64,000 nucleotides of DNA, from assembly GCF_019112545.1 (NCBI RefSeq), contig NW_025064904.1, positions 62,001-126,000 on the forward strand. Reading direction: 5' to 3'. Source of the DNA: Guyanagaster necrorhizus (taxonomy: Eukaryota; Basidiomycota; Agaricomycetes; Agaricales; Physalacriaceae). Every line of letters starts with the position of its first letter. The stretch's first letter is position 1. The notes under the pieces were generated by a model. It had not been told where the DNA came from and made no database searches. It saw only the letters and a list, made by a program, of their open reading frames with translations. A program made the translations under genes and the position numbers. Of this stretch, positions 1 through 9,736 are shown one piece after another.

Positions 1-957
1 AAGACTCATACCTTGTCCTCGACACGCTTCCTGCAGAATTCGATTCTAGAGTGAAAGCTATGGAAGTTGATGAGCGGCCAACGGAGAGGTATACAGATAT
101 CGGTGGCCTGGAGAAACAGATTGAGGAGCTTATGGAGGCCATCGTGTTGCCTATGGAACACAGTGAGAAATTCAAAACTATCGGCATCCGTCCTCCAAAG
201 GGCTGTCTGATGTATGGTCCCCCTGGTACTGGGAAGACCCTCCTTGCACGAGCATGCGCTGCTCAGACACAGGCATGTTACCTCAAGCTAGCTGGGCCTT
301 CACTGGTGCAGATGTTCATCGGTGACGGCGCCAAGCTGGTACGGGACGCATTTGCTCTTGCCAAGCAGAAGGCGCCAGCTATCATTTTCATTGATGAGTT
401 GGATGCCATTGGTACGAAACGATTCGACTCGGAGAAAAGTGGTGATCGTGAGGTGCAGAGGACGATGCTTGAGTTGCTCAACCAACTCGATGGTTTCAGT
501 AGTGATGAACGAATCAAAGTAGGTATTTCTTGTCGTGTCTTTGCTCTCTATTTATCGTCCTGTCAGGTCATAGCTGCAACAAACCGAATCGATATCCTTG
601 ATCCCGCCCTTCTTCGTTCCGGTCGTCTAGATCGTAAGATCGAATTCCCTCTACCGAACGAATCTGCCCGTGCTCGTATTCTGGAGATCCATTCACGGAA
701 GATGACGGTATCCCCTGAAGTCAACTTCGACGAGTTAGCCAGGAGTACGGATGAATTCAATGCTGCGCAACTGAAGGCGGTCTGTGTTGAAGCAGGAATG
801 ATCGCATTGAGGGAAGGTGCTTCTAAGCTAGGGCACGAGCATTTCTTGAGTGGTATAGCGGAAGGTATGTTTTCTATGTCACATGTGTCATTTCCCCTCT
901 GACCGTTTTCTGATAGTACAAAGCAAGAAGAAGAACGACCTCATGTACTTTGCATAG
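1..957 (+). CDS. RPT5: 26S proteasome regulatory ATPase RPT5 (PSMC3/6A), 5' truncated by window
   Basis: One of the six AAA+ ATPases of the 19S base, which unfold ubiquitinated substrates and open the 20S gate. The reading frame is open from base 3, so the N-terminal coiled coil and OB domain lie outside the window. Visible motifs are Walker A (GPPGTGKT), Walker B ([11 protein letters not shown]), sensor 1 ([12 protein letters not shown]) and the arginine-finger region ([15 protein letters not shown]). Two introns were placed at 519-566 and 865-916. Splicing the second gives the C-terminus [11 protein letters not shown], stop at 955-957. The last three residues occupy the place of the HbYX gate-opening motif, but Phe replaces the usual penultimate Tyr. 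Identity is near certain from the family-specific sequence; only the 5' end is missing. Confidence 0.95.
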
Positions 958-1207
958 TTTAATGTCATTCGTGTTGGCTTTCACATACTCCCTTTCTGGC
1001 CGAGATGTTCCTGTCCTGAATTTTGTAGGCTTCTCCTGTCCTATGGGTACTCTTGAGACGATTCGCTTTAACCTCTCAGCACGCCTTATAAATCGGGCCG
1101 CTCTTTTCTGATCCGGTAGACTAGCATCAAATTGTCGCCCTACAACATATGGCAATAACCCCATATATTATTAACTATATACAGATTATTAATGTAATGC
1201 GGCGCCT

Positions 1208-1794
1208 TCAAAGTTGGCTGCGTATGCCATCACCCTGTACAAGGATACAAGGACCGCCGTAAATTACGCGATCCGCTAACCCGTTCTTGTTGATGTATTC
1301 GACAACTGCAGCATCTTCAGCTCCTGGTTGCAACCATAGGGCAGGCACGGAGAGCTCCTTGGCTTCCTTCAATATTCCAAGGGTGATCTATAAGCCGGAC
1401 TTTGGCTAAGCTGAAACGGCTGAGATGAGTTTTACGACTTACCTTAGGGTTGGTGATGACACTGATGGACGTCTTGTCGGGTACGGGGAGATCGCTGATC
1501 TTCTGGACTGTAGCAATCCCTTCCAGTTCTAACTCTTTCTTTATACATAGGAAGAGTAAGAACGCTATTGAACGCGAGGAGGGAGGACGAACCGGGTGCA
1601 CAGGCTTAACATCCAAATCTCGAGCTTGGTACCATTTCAAAACCTTGCGCAACATTAACATGGATCAAAGAGTTTCTTCGTGCATGGCCTACCTTCGTAC
1701 CGAACTTCGTCTGATCCTTAGAGGCGCCGACGACAGCGAAAGAAGGCGAAGAGAGGAAGACCTTTTGGATAGCGCGGACAGACTCTGAAGACAT
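1208..1794 (-). CDS. CoA-binding (YccU-type) domain protein
   Basis: Small Rossmann-fold protein of the CoA-binding/YccU family; its biochemical role is poorly known in any organism. Three exons were read on the minus strand. Exon 1 begins MSSESVRAIQKVF and carries the nucleotide-binding loop FAVVGASKD. Exon 2 holds LKWYQARDLDVKPVHP. Exon 3 continues with KELELEGIATVQ, the segment SISVITNPK, and, after a further intron near 1385-1440, ITLGILKEAKELSVPALWLQPGA and the conserved tail RVIYGGPCILVQ. The stop is at 1208-1210. I chose ATG 1794 because the family usually starts with a short Ser-rich lead; an in-frame ATG at 1812 would add six residues. It is convergent with RPT5. Confidence 0.85.
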
Positions 1795-2187
1795 GATTTT
1801 ATGGAATAGCATATGGTGGCTGCTCGTATTTATATGGTTGCGTGGTACCCGTCTAGGATCAATGATGTGGGTACAGTAGACAGATGGTTGACTAGGATTC
1901 CGTGCAAGGATCTGTAAGGCTCTGTAAGACGATCACGTTGACAGTTGCAAGAGCAGACGTCATCCTTGCCGAATCTGGCGATACTCTCGGGCATCCGGAG
2001 CTTCACTTCCCCGACTCTTTCTGAAATAGATAAAGGGCTTCAACTTGATGTCCGTATTACTCGCTGCAATGTGCCATGAGAGGGATTAATTCATCCGTAA
2101 TTGTAGGACAGTTCAGAACACAAACAAGCAGTTAGTAGATTTCGACGACGACGGCTGATAAGCCAATCATATATACTGCAGTTATGA
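1795..2187. other. Intergenic, no gene seen
   Basis: This stretch lies between the start of the CoA-binding gene and the stop of the cysteine synthase, both on the minus strand. It should hold the promoter of the first and the terminator of the second. No convincing reading frame or repeat was found. Confidence 0.6.
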
Positions 2188-4371
2188 CTATGCAGGCGGC
2201 TGCAGAAGCAGGCCCTCCACGATGCTCATATCAGCCGATATGCCAGCTTTGGCAAGGTATTCATCATTCCTGGGTCGTATCAGTAGCTAATCCCGGTAGT
2301 ATCGAATGAAGACGCGGCTTACCAGAACTATGATCACAACATATCGTAGCTTGGTGAGACGCTATAGAAACTACGAACGCCAAACTCACCTTTGAGTAAT
2401 GACGATTACCCGAATCACATCTGATGATGTTTCTGACTTGAGAATCAAATTAAATAACAACATGGAAAACGCACAAGACTGTAACAATTGTTTGGCCTTC
2501 TTTCCACCCCATCTTCTTTGCAAGTTTGATGCATGCAACAAGATTGCAAGCACTACTAGAACCGAGGAAGAGACCATCGTTTTGGACGAGATACCGAGAC
2601 ATGCTGACGGCTTCAGCATCCGTTATTCTACGGTTGTGTTAAGAGTGGTTCGAAGATTGTTCACGGCTATGGACCTTACCGGAAAGCATCATCGATGATA
2701 GGCAGTGCTAGTTCGATGTTTTTTGTCAACCGATTGATACCACTGAAAACTTGTGAATCGACGGGAAGCATGGGATCATCCATTAAAGCCAACTTACATT
2801 CCTTCGACGACAGTGTCCACTTGATGCCGTCTTTTTGTTCCTTCACTTTCTCTCGAGTCAAACATGACATCGTGCTTGACCTGTGAAAGTTATCAGTATG
2901 AACGTGTCCTGTTCCAAGCTTATCTATGACCTTGTTATACAAGCCACTGCCTTCTGGGTCTGTCAGAGCCACGACGACATCTTCGTTCATGGACTTGACA
3001 TATCGACCTATACCAGCAATGGTACCTCCCGTTCCTACTTAACACATCAGCTATCTATCACGATGCTTGAGGTGCAAACACTGACCTGCGCCACTCACAA
3101 ACGCATTCAGGCGGCCATTAGTTTGTCTCCATATTTCTGGACCCGTGCCCTCAAAGTGCGCATTGAAATTGCTTAGGTTCTGGAGGGAACCCGGTGTCAG
3201 TCTCTCGATGTGCTTAAGAGCAACCAAGATATACTTCAAATTGGTCGGCAAAATAACCTCGTGGCTTCAGAACAAATTGTTCGTGTTTGAGTGGGTCGGT
3301 ATCATCGTCGTCACCTGTCAAGACCACGACAGTGGATGAAGAAGACGATACCAAATGTGGGCGAGAGCAGGGTTCTTCCTTTCCAAATTCCAGAGCCCGT
3401 TGACGGGCAATGTTCTAACGTCTGTCTAACACAGATCGGAAGACAAAAAATATTGGACACTTACCACGTACTGGGAGATATTAGAGTACGAGAAGTCACG
3501 TATGAACATAAATACCTACCTGTTTTTTATCGACGATACTCGCCGGACGTACTCTTTGTACCTCTGCACCAAGTGAAAGCAAAGCTTGTACTTTTTCTTG
3601 GGCAACATCATCAGGCATTATGATAGCTGATTTAGTGGTCACTTGAGAGTAAATGGACCAGATGAATACACGCACTAGCATCATATCCTCTGTGAAACAT
3701 TAGAATGGACGTTGTAAGTGCAGCATAGTACTGCTCACCTAGCACGAGCAATGGTAGCAATAGATATTCCAGTAGATCCAACTGTTCCTTCAAATATCCT
3801 TGAGCCAGTATGTGGATGTATCAATCCTTCCCGCTCTGCATCGTCAATCACTTGGAAATGATGTCAATTTCCGGGAGGCCATAGGTATATGGTGTAAAGT
3901 ACTTCTTAGGGCGACACGATCCTTGACACTTCCGCCAGGATTGAGGAACTTTTCTACGTTAGACGCAGTGAGAAAAATACAGGGAAAAAGCACCAACTTC
4001 TGCCTTTGCTAATATCTCGATGCCCAACGCGTTGCTCAGCGAGTTGATTCTAACCAACGGTGTATTTCCTATCCATAGTATCAGTACTGGTCGGTATTGT
4101 CAGATAAGAAGTAAATACCAATTAAACCTGTGACTCCCTTGAGCACCTCATCACTTCTCAACTCGATGGGACGGGGTTCAAACTGTGCGGCAATGCGCTC
4201 TTGTTTTCGTCTCTGAAAAAACAAGGCAATGGAAGTTGATACCAAGGAGAGAGAAAAGCCTAGAAAAATGCCATATATGACATGTCGAATCATTGGGCGC
4301 GACGGTATTTTGAACCATGAAGGAAGTAGAGTGAGGATCCACTGCTGCAGATCCATGTTCAAGGGTCGCAT
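2188..4371 (-). CDS. Membrane-anchored cysteine synthase (fungal Cys12-type, PLP fold type II)
   Basis: Pyridoxal-phosphate enzyme of the O-acetylserine sulfhydrylase family, in the fungal subgroup with an N-terminal membrane anchor. Near residues 25-50 there is a hydrophobic segment (IYGIFLGFSLSLVSTSIALF) followed by basic residues, suggesting a mitochondrial outer-membrane or ER anchor. Catalytic features follow: NTPLVRINSLS, the PLP-lysine motif NPGGSVKDR, the phosphate-binding GTVGSTGISIA, and GAGTGGTIAGIGRY. The gene is split by roughly ten short introns. Before the last exon the conserved string HYSKFWNDEYLAKAG is produced only if a 5-nt exon at 2323-2327 is used between two canonical introns. 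The stop is at 2188-2190. The start could be 4371 (MRPLNM) or 4356. It could make cysteine from O-acetylserine, or act in a side reaction; family membership is clear, physiological role inferred. Confidence 0.88.
2323..2327 (-). other. Putative 5-nt microexon of the cysteine synthase
   Basis: On the minus strand the exon ending TCAAAG is followed by a GTGAGT...ATAG intron (2389-2328), then TTCTG, then a GTAAGC...CCAG intron (2322-2270), then GAATGATGAA. Joining all three gives Ser-Lys-Phe-Trp-Asn-Asp-Glu, which fits the family; skipping the 5 nt breaks the frame. Confidence 0.7.
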
Positions 4372-5122
4372 ACGGTGGCAGTGCAAAAACACATGTCGAG
4401 CTCTGGGCTCGGTATCCACCACTTTGGATCCCTACTTTACAAGCGGTTATACAGCCAACTTTTGTCGTGGACGACTTTGGCCTTTCAAACATGACAAAGT
4501 GAAACATATGGTGAAAGCCAAATTATATCCTATATCAGATCATATGCTCCACAGGCGAAGACTTTAGAGCGGAATAGCTCACGGTCAGCCCGTTGGCTGC
4601 CCAATTCTTCGATTCAATCTGTGCCTGTGCACTCCCAATGTCGTCTCTGACGTTCACCCAATGCACATTTCCCCCCCCCCGCAGGCAGACGTTTTTTCCA
4701 CGGCTCCTGTGTTTGTGCCTAGATCCTACACAAAGGGCTAGTGCCGCTGAGTTGCTTGCTCCCGTGTCCGTGGTTCGATGGGACTCGGTAGAGGTGAACC
4801 GACCGCAACGAGAAAGGATTCGACCAACCGAGCGTTCTTTCTTCTCCAAAGTTCCGATGATCATCGGACTCGGAAAGTTCGAGTAGGGGAAGGACTTGTT
4901 CGGTGGTGTGAAACCACGATAAAGAAGTGTTATTATGATCACAAGATACAATTATTAACTTTTATATTCGGCATCAGCCATCATACAAGCTCGCTGTCTT
5001 TTTAAAAACAATTATCGTAGTATAGTCTATGTATGGAACTGCCAGATGTCCATATATCCTAGTCCGAAAATTAATAGAATACACGAAATAAAGTGTCCAT
5101 AACATATGAAAAGGATCCCGGT
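4372..5122. other. Intergenic; poly-C tract, no gene seen
   Basis: Promoter side of the cysteine synthase and 3' side of the next minus-strand gene. It contains a run of ten C at 4671-4680. Open frames here have no signal peptide, domain or spliced continuation and look like chance. Confidence 0.6.
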
Positions 5123-5717
5123 TCATGAAGATGTACCGTTGTATATGAGCTGCGTCAGTGCGAGGTTCATTTGAAACCCAAACGTCTGGTAAAGAATCAG
5201 CACCAGTTTTGTGAAACACGACAGAAATACTGACCGATCCAGAAGCCCATTCTTCTATGACTGCGAGGTAAACCAACGCATTGCTAGCCGATTTTCCGAT
5301 TCCGAATCCTCCAAAGCGTGCATCGAGGTTCGGCATAACAAGCTGAGCAGGGGCTGGGTGGCTCGCATACGGGACGCCTGAAACAAATTGTCAGGAAGAA
5401 AAATGGGAGGAGAACCGGGAAATCTACTGACCAGGGTAGTTGGCGTAGTCGTATCGTCCAAAGTAGTATCCAGCACCGAAGGTCTCTGATGGTGAGAACG
5501 ACTCGGGGAGAGAGGTAAACAACCACACTGAATAGTTGTACCCCGAGACGCTGTAATCCGCCATTCCGTCGTATTTGAAGTCGAACGACTCTCCAGGCAT
5601 GACAGCCGTGCCATTAGTAGGCGATGTGATCTCGCCATTAACAGCGGAGACCGAGACTGGTAGGGAAAGAGTCGTGGAGAGGACGAGGAGGCTGGAGAGG
5701 AGGCGGAGGAGTTGCAT
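5123..5717 (-). CDS. Small secreted protein, copy A of a local paralog pair
   Basis: Family not recognised. ATG 5717 opens a signal peptide (MQLLRLLSSLLVLSTTLSL..VSA). The mature part contains ITSPTNGTAVMPGESFDF, YDGMADYSVSGYNYSVWLF, a Gly/Tyr-rich FGAGYYFGRYDYANYPG segment, then VPYASHPAPAQLVMP, GGFGIGKSASNALVYLAVIEE and the tail TFGFQMNLALTQLIYNGTSS. Two introns (donors after NYPG and after ASGS) are at exactly the same codons as in the copy at 13039-13628, and most residues match. A TATAAA box lies about 96 nt upstream on the minus strand (5818-5813), which suits a strongly expressed secreted protein. It has almost no Cys, unlike typical effector-like proteins. Function unknown; a beta-sandwich cell-wall or adhesion role is only a guess. 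Confidence 0.85.
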
Positions 5718-6423
5718 GTTGTTTTGGGGAGTAGAGTTATCTTTGAATTCAAAAGTAGCTGAGATGTTTTTTTTTTTCGTTTGAATGATTCGAGTTTGCG
5801 TTACCTCACAGCTTTATAGAAAGATGTAGGCTGACATGGACACATGGCTTTTCCGTGAGAAACGGCCATTCGAACCCATTCTCGAGCGTTGTTCAGTCCA
5901 AAAGCTTACGGTGCGCGAGGTGCATACTCCATCATTGTTCCCAACGCGCCGCCCTTCACGGGTCTAGGTCTCGACCGAGGTTCACGCGTCATCACATTCC
6001 GAGATTTTCGAGGCGCAGTTTGACGAGAAGGAAAACATAACGAGTACGCCACAGAAAGATCTGGGCCCGTACAAATGGAACCAGGTCCCAGAACTTTTTG
6101 CGCCCAAGTTACGAATCTCGTGAGTGCAGCGACAGACCGATACTCGGGAGCTTGCGATATCTAGCAAAGGAGAGTAAACGGTCTTCTGGCACCTTGCGTG
6201 AGAGAGCCATCGTAATATGCTTCACTTTCGAATCTCCCGGATCATTGAGGATACCGCAAAGAGTCCAAGACGGCCACAAGAAGATGATAGCTGATCGGAG
6301 GTCGTGGCTGTGTGGTGTACGATGTCCCTGTTGACTGTCGCAATGCCGATAATGCCGATCGGCCGTTTTTGGGGATCGAAAACCTTTTTTTGTCGCGCCG
6401 TCGATCTTTTGGCTCGTTACGAT
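5718..6423. other. Divergent intergenic region, no gene seen
   Basis: Shared upstream region of the minus-strand secreted protein and ADE1. It holds the TATAAA on the minus strand at 5818-5813 and a T-rich tract near 5767-5777. No supported coding sequence. Confidence 0.6.
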
Positions 6424-7494
6424 ATGTCGGCTTTAATCAACTCTGATCTCCCTGGGCTCACACTGATCTCCAAGGGAAAGGTCAGAGATATATACAGTAC
6501 CTCATCGCCCGACCACCTCTTGTTTATCGCGACCGACAGAATATCTGCATACGATGTTATCTTAAGGAATGTGAGAGTCTCTACCAGCTCTAGCCTGTGT
6601 TGATCTTCTTACCTCGAGTCCCAGGGAATACCAGACAAGGGCAAACTCCTCACTAAAATCTCCCTCTTCTGGTTCTCGAAGCTATCACATATTATCTCGA
6701 ACCATTTCGTAACCGGTGATATCGATGCCATGCCCAAGGAGGTTTCGCCGTACAAGGATCAACTCCAAGGACGTGCCATGCTGGTGAAGAAGGCAAAGGT
6801 CATACCATTAGAGGCCATCGTTCGGGGATACCTGACAGGTGTGCTCGACACATGCTCTGTGTCTGCTTCTTCAACATGTCTTCAGGATCTGCTTGGTCCG
6901 AGTACAAGAAATCTGGGACCGTGCACGGAATAAGTCTTCCTCCAAACATGGTAGAATCACAAAAATTCCCAGAGCCACTGTTCACCCCGTCGACCAAGGC
7001 GGAGCAAGGCGCCCATGACGAGAACATCTCTCCCCAGCAAGGCTCGTTTTCTTGCAACCCATTTCAATGTCTCCACTAACGATCGCACTACAGCATCGGA
7101 ATTGATCGGCGAATCCCTATACAACCAGATATGTGAAGCAGCTATAAAGCTGTACACAGATGCCTCGGCCTACGCGTATTCGAAAGGTATCATTCTTGCG
7201 GACACAAAGTTCGAATTTGGCCTCGTTCCTGGACCCTCTGGAGACACACTCATTCTAATTGACGAGCTTCTGACGCCTGATTCGTCTCGGTATTGGCCCT
7301 TGGACGGTTATAAAGTGGGTCGTTCCCAGCCAAGCTTTGACAAGCAATACCTGCGAGACTGGCTTGTCGGCGCCGGGTTTCAGAAGGGCCTGGAAGAAGG
7401 GAAGGTCAAGGGGGAAGGGTGGTTCGTCGAAGACAGCGTTGTCGAAGGCACAAGGAAACGGTATAAAGAGGTTGTCGATCTTTTAATAGGATGA
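6424..7494 (+). CDS. ADE1: SAICAR synthetase (purine biosynthesis)
   Basis: Phosphoribosylaminoimidazole-succinocarboxamide synthase joins CAIR and aspartate using ATP, step 7 of de novo purine synthesis, in the cytosol. ATG 6424 gives [24 protein letters not shown], with the nucleotide-binding GKVRD. Other motifs are [12 protein letters not shown], the [12 protein letters not shown] block, HDENISP, and the C-terminal ADTKFEFG and [14 protein letters not shown]. Introns are 6571-6624, 6839-6885 and 7042-7093. The third starts GC, not GT: only CAAG|GCTCGT...ACAG|CATCGG joins ISPQQ to ASELIGE in frame, and reading through the first frame meets a stop. The monofunctional form is typical of fungi. 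It is followed 175 bp later by VPS25 in the same orientation; fungal genes this close are still separate transcripts. Confidence 0.95.
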
Positions 7495-7669
7495 ATAGGG
7501 CAATAGGCACCGGACAAGGTGAAAAATTCTTTGTCCTGGAGTTACCTCTGCTTGTCATGAAAGTTACCGAGTTTCCTCGAACCAAATGTACACGAGAACA
7601 AGTACATTATTATCTTGACACATTTTGTACTCGAAAATACCCATGACGCAATCTCGCCAAATTCGGAAG

Positions 7670-8451
7670 ATGGCATTTACTACTCACACAACACCTTCTG
7701 GTACGACAATCGTTCTACCAGGCATGCAGTGCTAACATTGAGAGTGAAATGCAGGTTTCTTGCTGCCGTCCATCCATTCTGCCCCTCCATTCTTCAGGTC
7801 AGATTGTTCTACCGTACACCGTTCCCTTTAATGACAGGAGATACAGCCAGCAACCCAACAAAACCACGCTTGCATCATTCACTGATCATTGGATAAAGCT
7901 TATACTCGCATATGCACGACACAGAAGGCTATTTTACCTGCATGTAGAAGATGCAGAGACATCTGGCAACGACTGGGATGAAGTACTGAAGAACGAACGA
8001 ATAAACCGTGTGTCCGCTTTGCCAGTGGTGCCGAGACGGATCGTGGTTAACACTTTCACAGGTCATGTACTTCCAGTCTATTTAGAACATATCATGGGAG
8101 TAATGGTGGAAAAGAACCTGGCGGCATTCGAACCAGCAAGGCAGACGAGATCGGTCATGCTGTATTGGCGTTTGCCGGAGGAGTGGGCAGAGACGCTGCA
8201 TGAATGGGTGAGAGCGAACCGTTGCTTCGGATTGCATGAAGGACTGAATGGACGAAATCCAGGCGACATCGACTGGACACCTGAATACCATCATGACCTT
8301 TTACGACGTTACGGATCCTCCCATCGAATCACCGCTCTCTAGTATTCCGGTCGCCTTGCTTCGCAAAGCAATTGGGATCCTGACAAAGACGAACAGGGCG
8401 CAGCTGATTGCAGCGGCAGACGGCGAGGGCGTTAGGTTTTTTTCCAAGTAG
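7670..8451 (+). CDS. VPS25: ESCRT-II subunit VPS25
   Basis: ESCRT-II subunit with two winged-helix repeats; it recruits Vps20 during sorting of cargo into multivesicular endosomes. Five exons were assembled with introns 7701-7754, 7798-7846, 8008-8061 and 8208-8262. Exon 1 encodes MAFTTHTTPSG. Exon 2 holds FLLPSIHSAPPFF, matching the conserved Pro-Phe-Phe start of winged helix 1. The following exons give WIKLILAYARHRRLF, WDEVLKNERINR, the second repeat HVLPVYLEHIMGVMVEKNLA, and the hallmark SVMLYWRLPEEWAETLHEW. The last exon gives LNTIMTFYDVTDPPIESP and ends DGEGVRFFSK. The spliced length of roughly 190 residues is normal for the family. The start was chosen because it precedes the conserved block by the usual distance. 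Confidence 0.93.
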
Positions 8452-8582
8452 TAGTGTATAATTGGTGTAATATTATTCGGTGGTGCCAGATTCTAGCATC
8501 GAGTCTAGCTTGCAGTCTAGATCAAAAAGCGCTTTATATGGAACCGAGCATGGGGTGATCGACTCTGCAATACTCCCCCACC

Positions 8583-9623
8583 ATGGCAATGCGAAAACGG
8601 GCAGAGGAGCTCGTCGTCGATCTCCAGGACAGCATCGTCGAGGCTCTCGAGGCCATCGACCCCGACGCCTCGCCCTTCAAACGCGACTCATGGACACGCG
8701 CCCAGGGCGGCTATGGCACATCCTGCGTCTTCGCCGTCCCATCCAGCGACGACGACGACGACGATGCCGCGTCACCACCTTCGTCTGTCCTCGAAAAGGC
8801 CGGCGTGAACGTCTCTGTCGTCCATGGCACCCTTCCGCCCTCTGCCGTCCAGCAGATGCGCGTCAATCATGCTACACTTCCCCAGGTCGACGGCGGCCTT
8901 CCCTTCTTCGCTACCGGTGTCAGCCTTGTTATCCACCCTCGCAACCCTAACGCGCCTACCTGCCATGCCAACTACCGTTATTTTGAAGTTACCGAAGCTA
9001 TTGACCCTGACTCTCAAGAGCCTCCGAAGCCGTTGGTCTGGTGGTTTGGTGGAGGTGCAGACCTTACACCGTCCTATCTGTTCGAGGAGGATGCCGTACA
9101 CTTCCACAAGGTTCACCAGGACACTGCTGCACCCCATGGCACCCAGATGTACCCTGCTCTGAAAAAGTGGTGCGACGAATACTTTTACATCCCTCATCGC
9201 CAAGAGTCTCGGGGCATTGGAGGTATATTCTTTGACGACCTCAGCATCGAGCCCCATCCCCGTCTCACATCGGACGAGAAGCGGCCCCAGACCGCAGAAG
9301 AGATCTTTTCATTTGTACACGACATGGGAGCAGCATTTATACCCGCATATATCCCCATCCTTTCTAAACGCTGTAACCTTCCGTTTACTCCTCGTCAACG
9401 TCGCTGGCAGCTCATTCGCCGTGGGAGATATGTCGAGTTTAATCTCATGATTGACCGAGGAACCAAGTTTGGTCTGAATGCTCCCGGTGCAAGAATAGAG
9501 AGCATTCTCATGAGCTTGCCAGAGACGGCGAGATGGGAGTACATGTCAGACATGGGTCAGGATCCAGAGTCAGAAGAAGGGAAACTTGTGGCGGTCCTAA
9601 AGACGCCGAAGCAATGGGTGTAG
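8583..9623 (+). CDS. HEM13: Coproporphyrinogen III oxidase (heme biosynthesis)
   Basis: Oxygen-dependent enzyme that decarboxylates coproporphyrinogen III to protoporphyrinogen IX. It is intronless, 346 residues, starting at ATG 8583 in a CCACCATGG context. Family motifs are present in order: FKRDSWTRAQGGYG, ATGVSLVIHPRNPNAPTCHA, NYRYFEV, the signature WWFGGGADLTPSYLFEED, RGIGGIFFDDL, and RRGRYVEFNLMIDRGTKFGL. The N-terminus lacks a mitochondrial presequence, so a cytosolic enzyme as in yeast is likely. A run of six Asp in an SDDDDDD insert near residue 55 is not part of the catalytic core. It lies 131 bp after VPS25 and is convergent with TEX1. Yeast HEM13 is oxygen- and heme-repressed; no such site was recognised here. 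Confidence 0.97.
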   Translation: MAMRKRAEELVVDLQDSIVEALEAIDPDASPFKRDSWTRAQGGYGTSCVFAVPSSDDDDDDAASPPSSVLEKAGVNVSVVHGTLPPSAVQQMRVNHATLPQVDGGLPFFATGVSLVIHPRNPNAPTCHANYRYFEVTEAIDPDSQEPPKPLVWWFGGGADLTPSYLFEEDAVHFHKVHQDTAAPHGTQMYPALKKWCDEYFYIPHRQESRGIGGIFFDDLSIEPHPRLTSDEKRPQTAEEIFSFVHDMGAAFIPAYIPILSKRCNLPFTPRQRRWQLIRRGRYVEFNLMIDRGTKFGLNAPGARIESILMSLPETARWEYMSDMGQDPESEEGKLVAVLKTPKQWV

Positions 9624-9736
9624 AAGAAGCTGATTAAACATATATATGTACACTTAGAATGCCCGGAAATACCACTCTCCACAAAAGTGCCGCGCTTGGA
9701 CATTGGTTTCTAAGAACAAGATGGTATATATTTCAG

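Noticed and set aside
874..1164. Minus-strand open frame (about 96 codons) beginning MGLLPYVVGRQFDASLPD, antisense to the RPT5 end
   Set aside because: It starts only 43 bp after the CoA-binding gene, overlaps the last RPT5 exon and has no recognised domain. A basic segment (DQKRAARFIRRAERLKR) looks protein-like, so it is not excluded, but support is too weak.
4535..4951. Long minus-strand open frame of 138 codons
   Set aside because: No domain, poor start context, and a Gly/Ser/Arg composition typical of chance frames; it also spans the poly-C tract.
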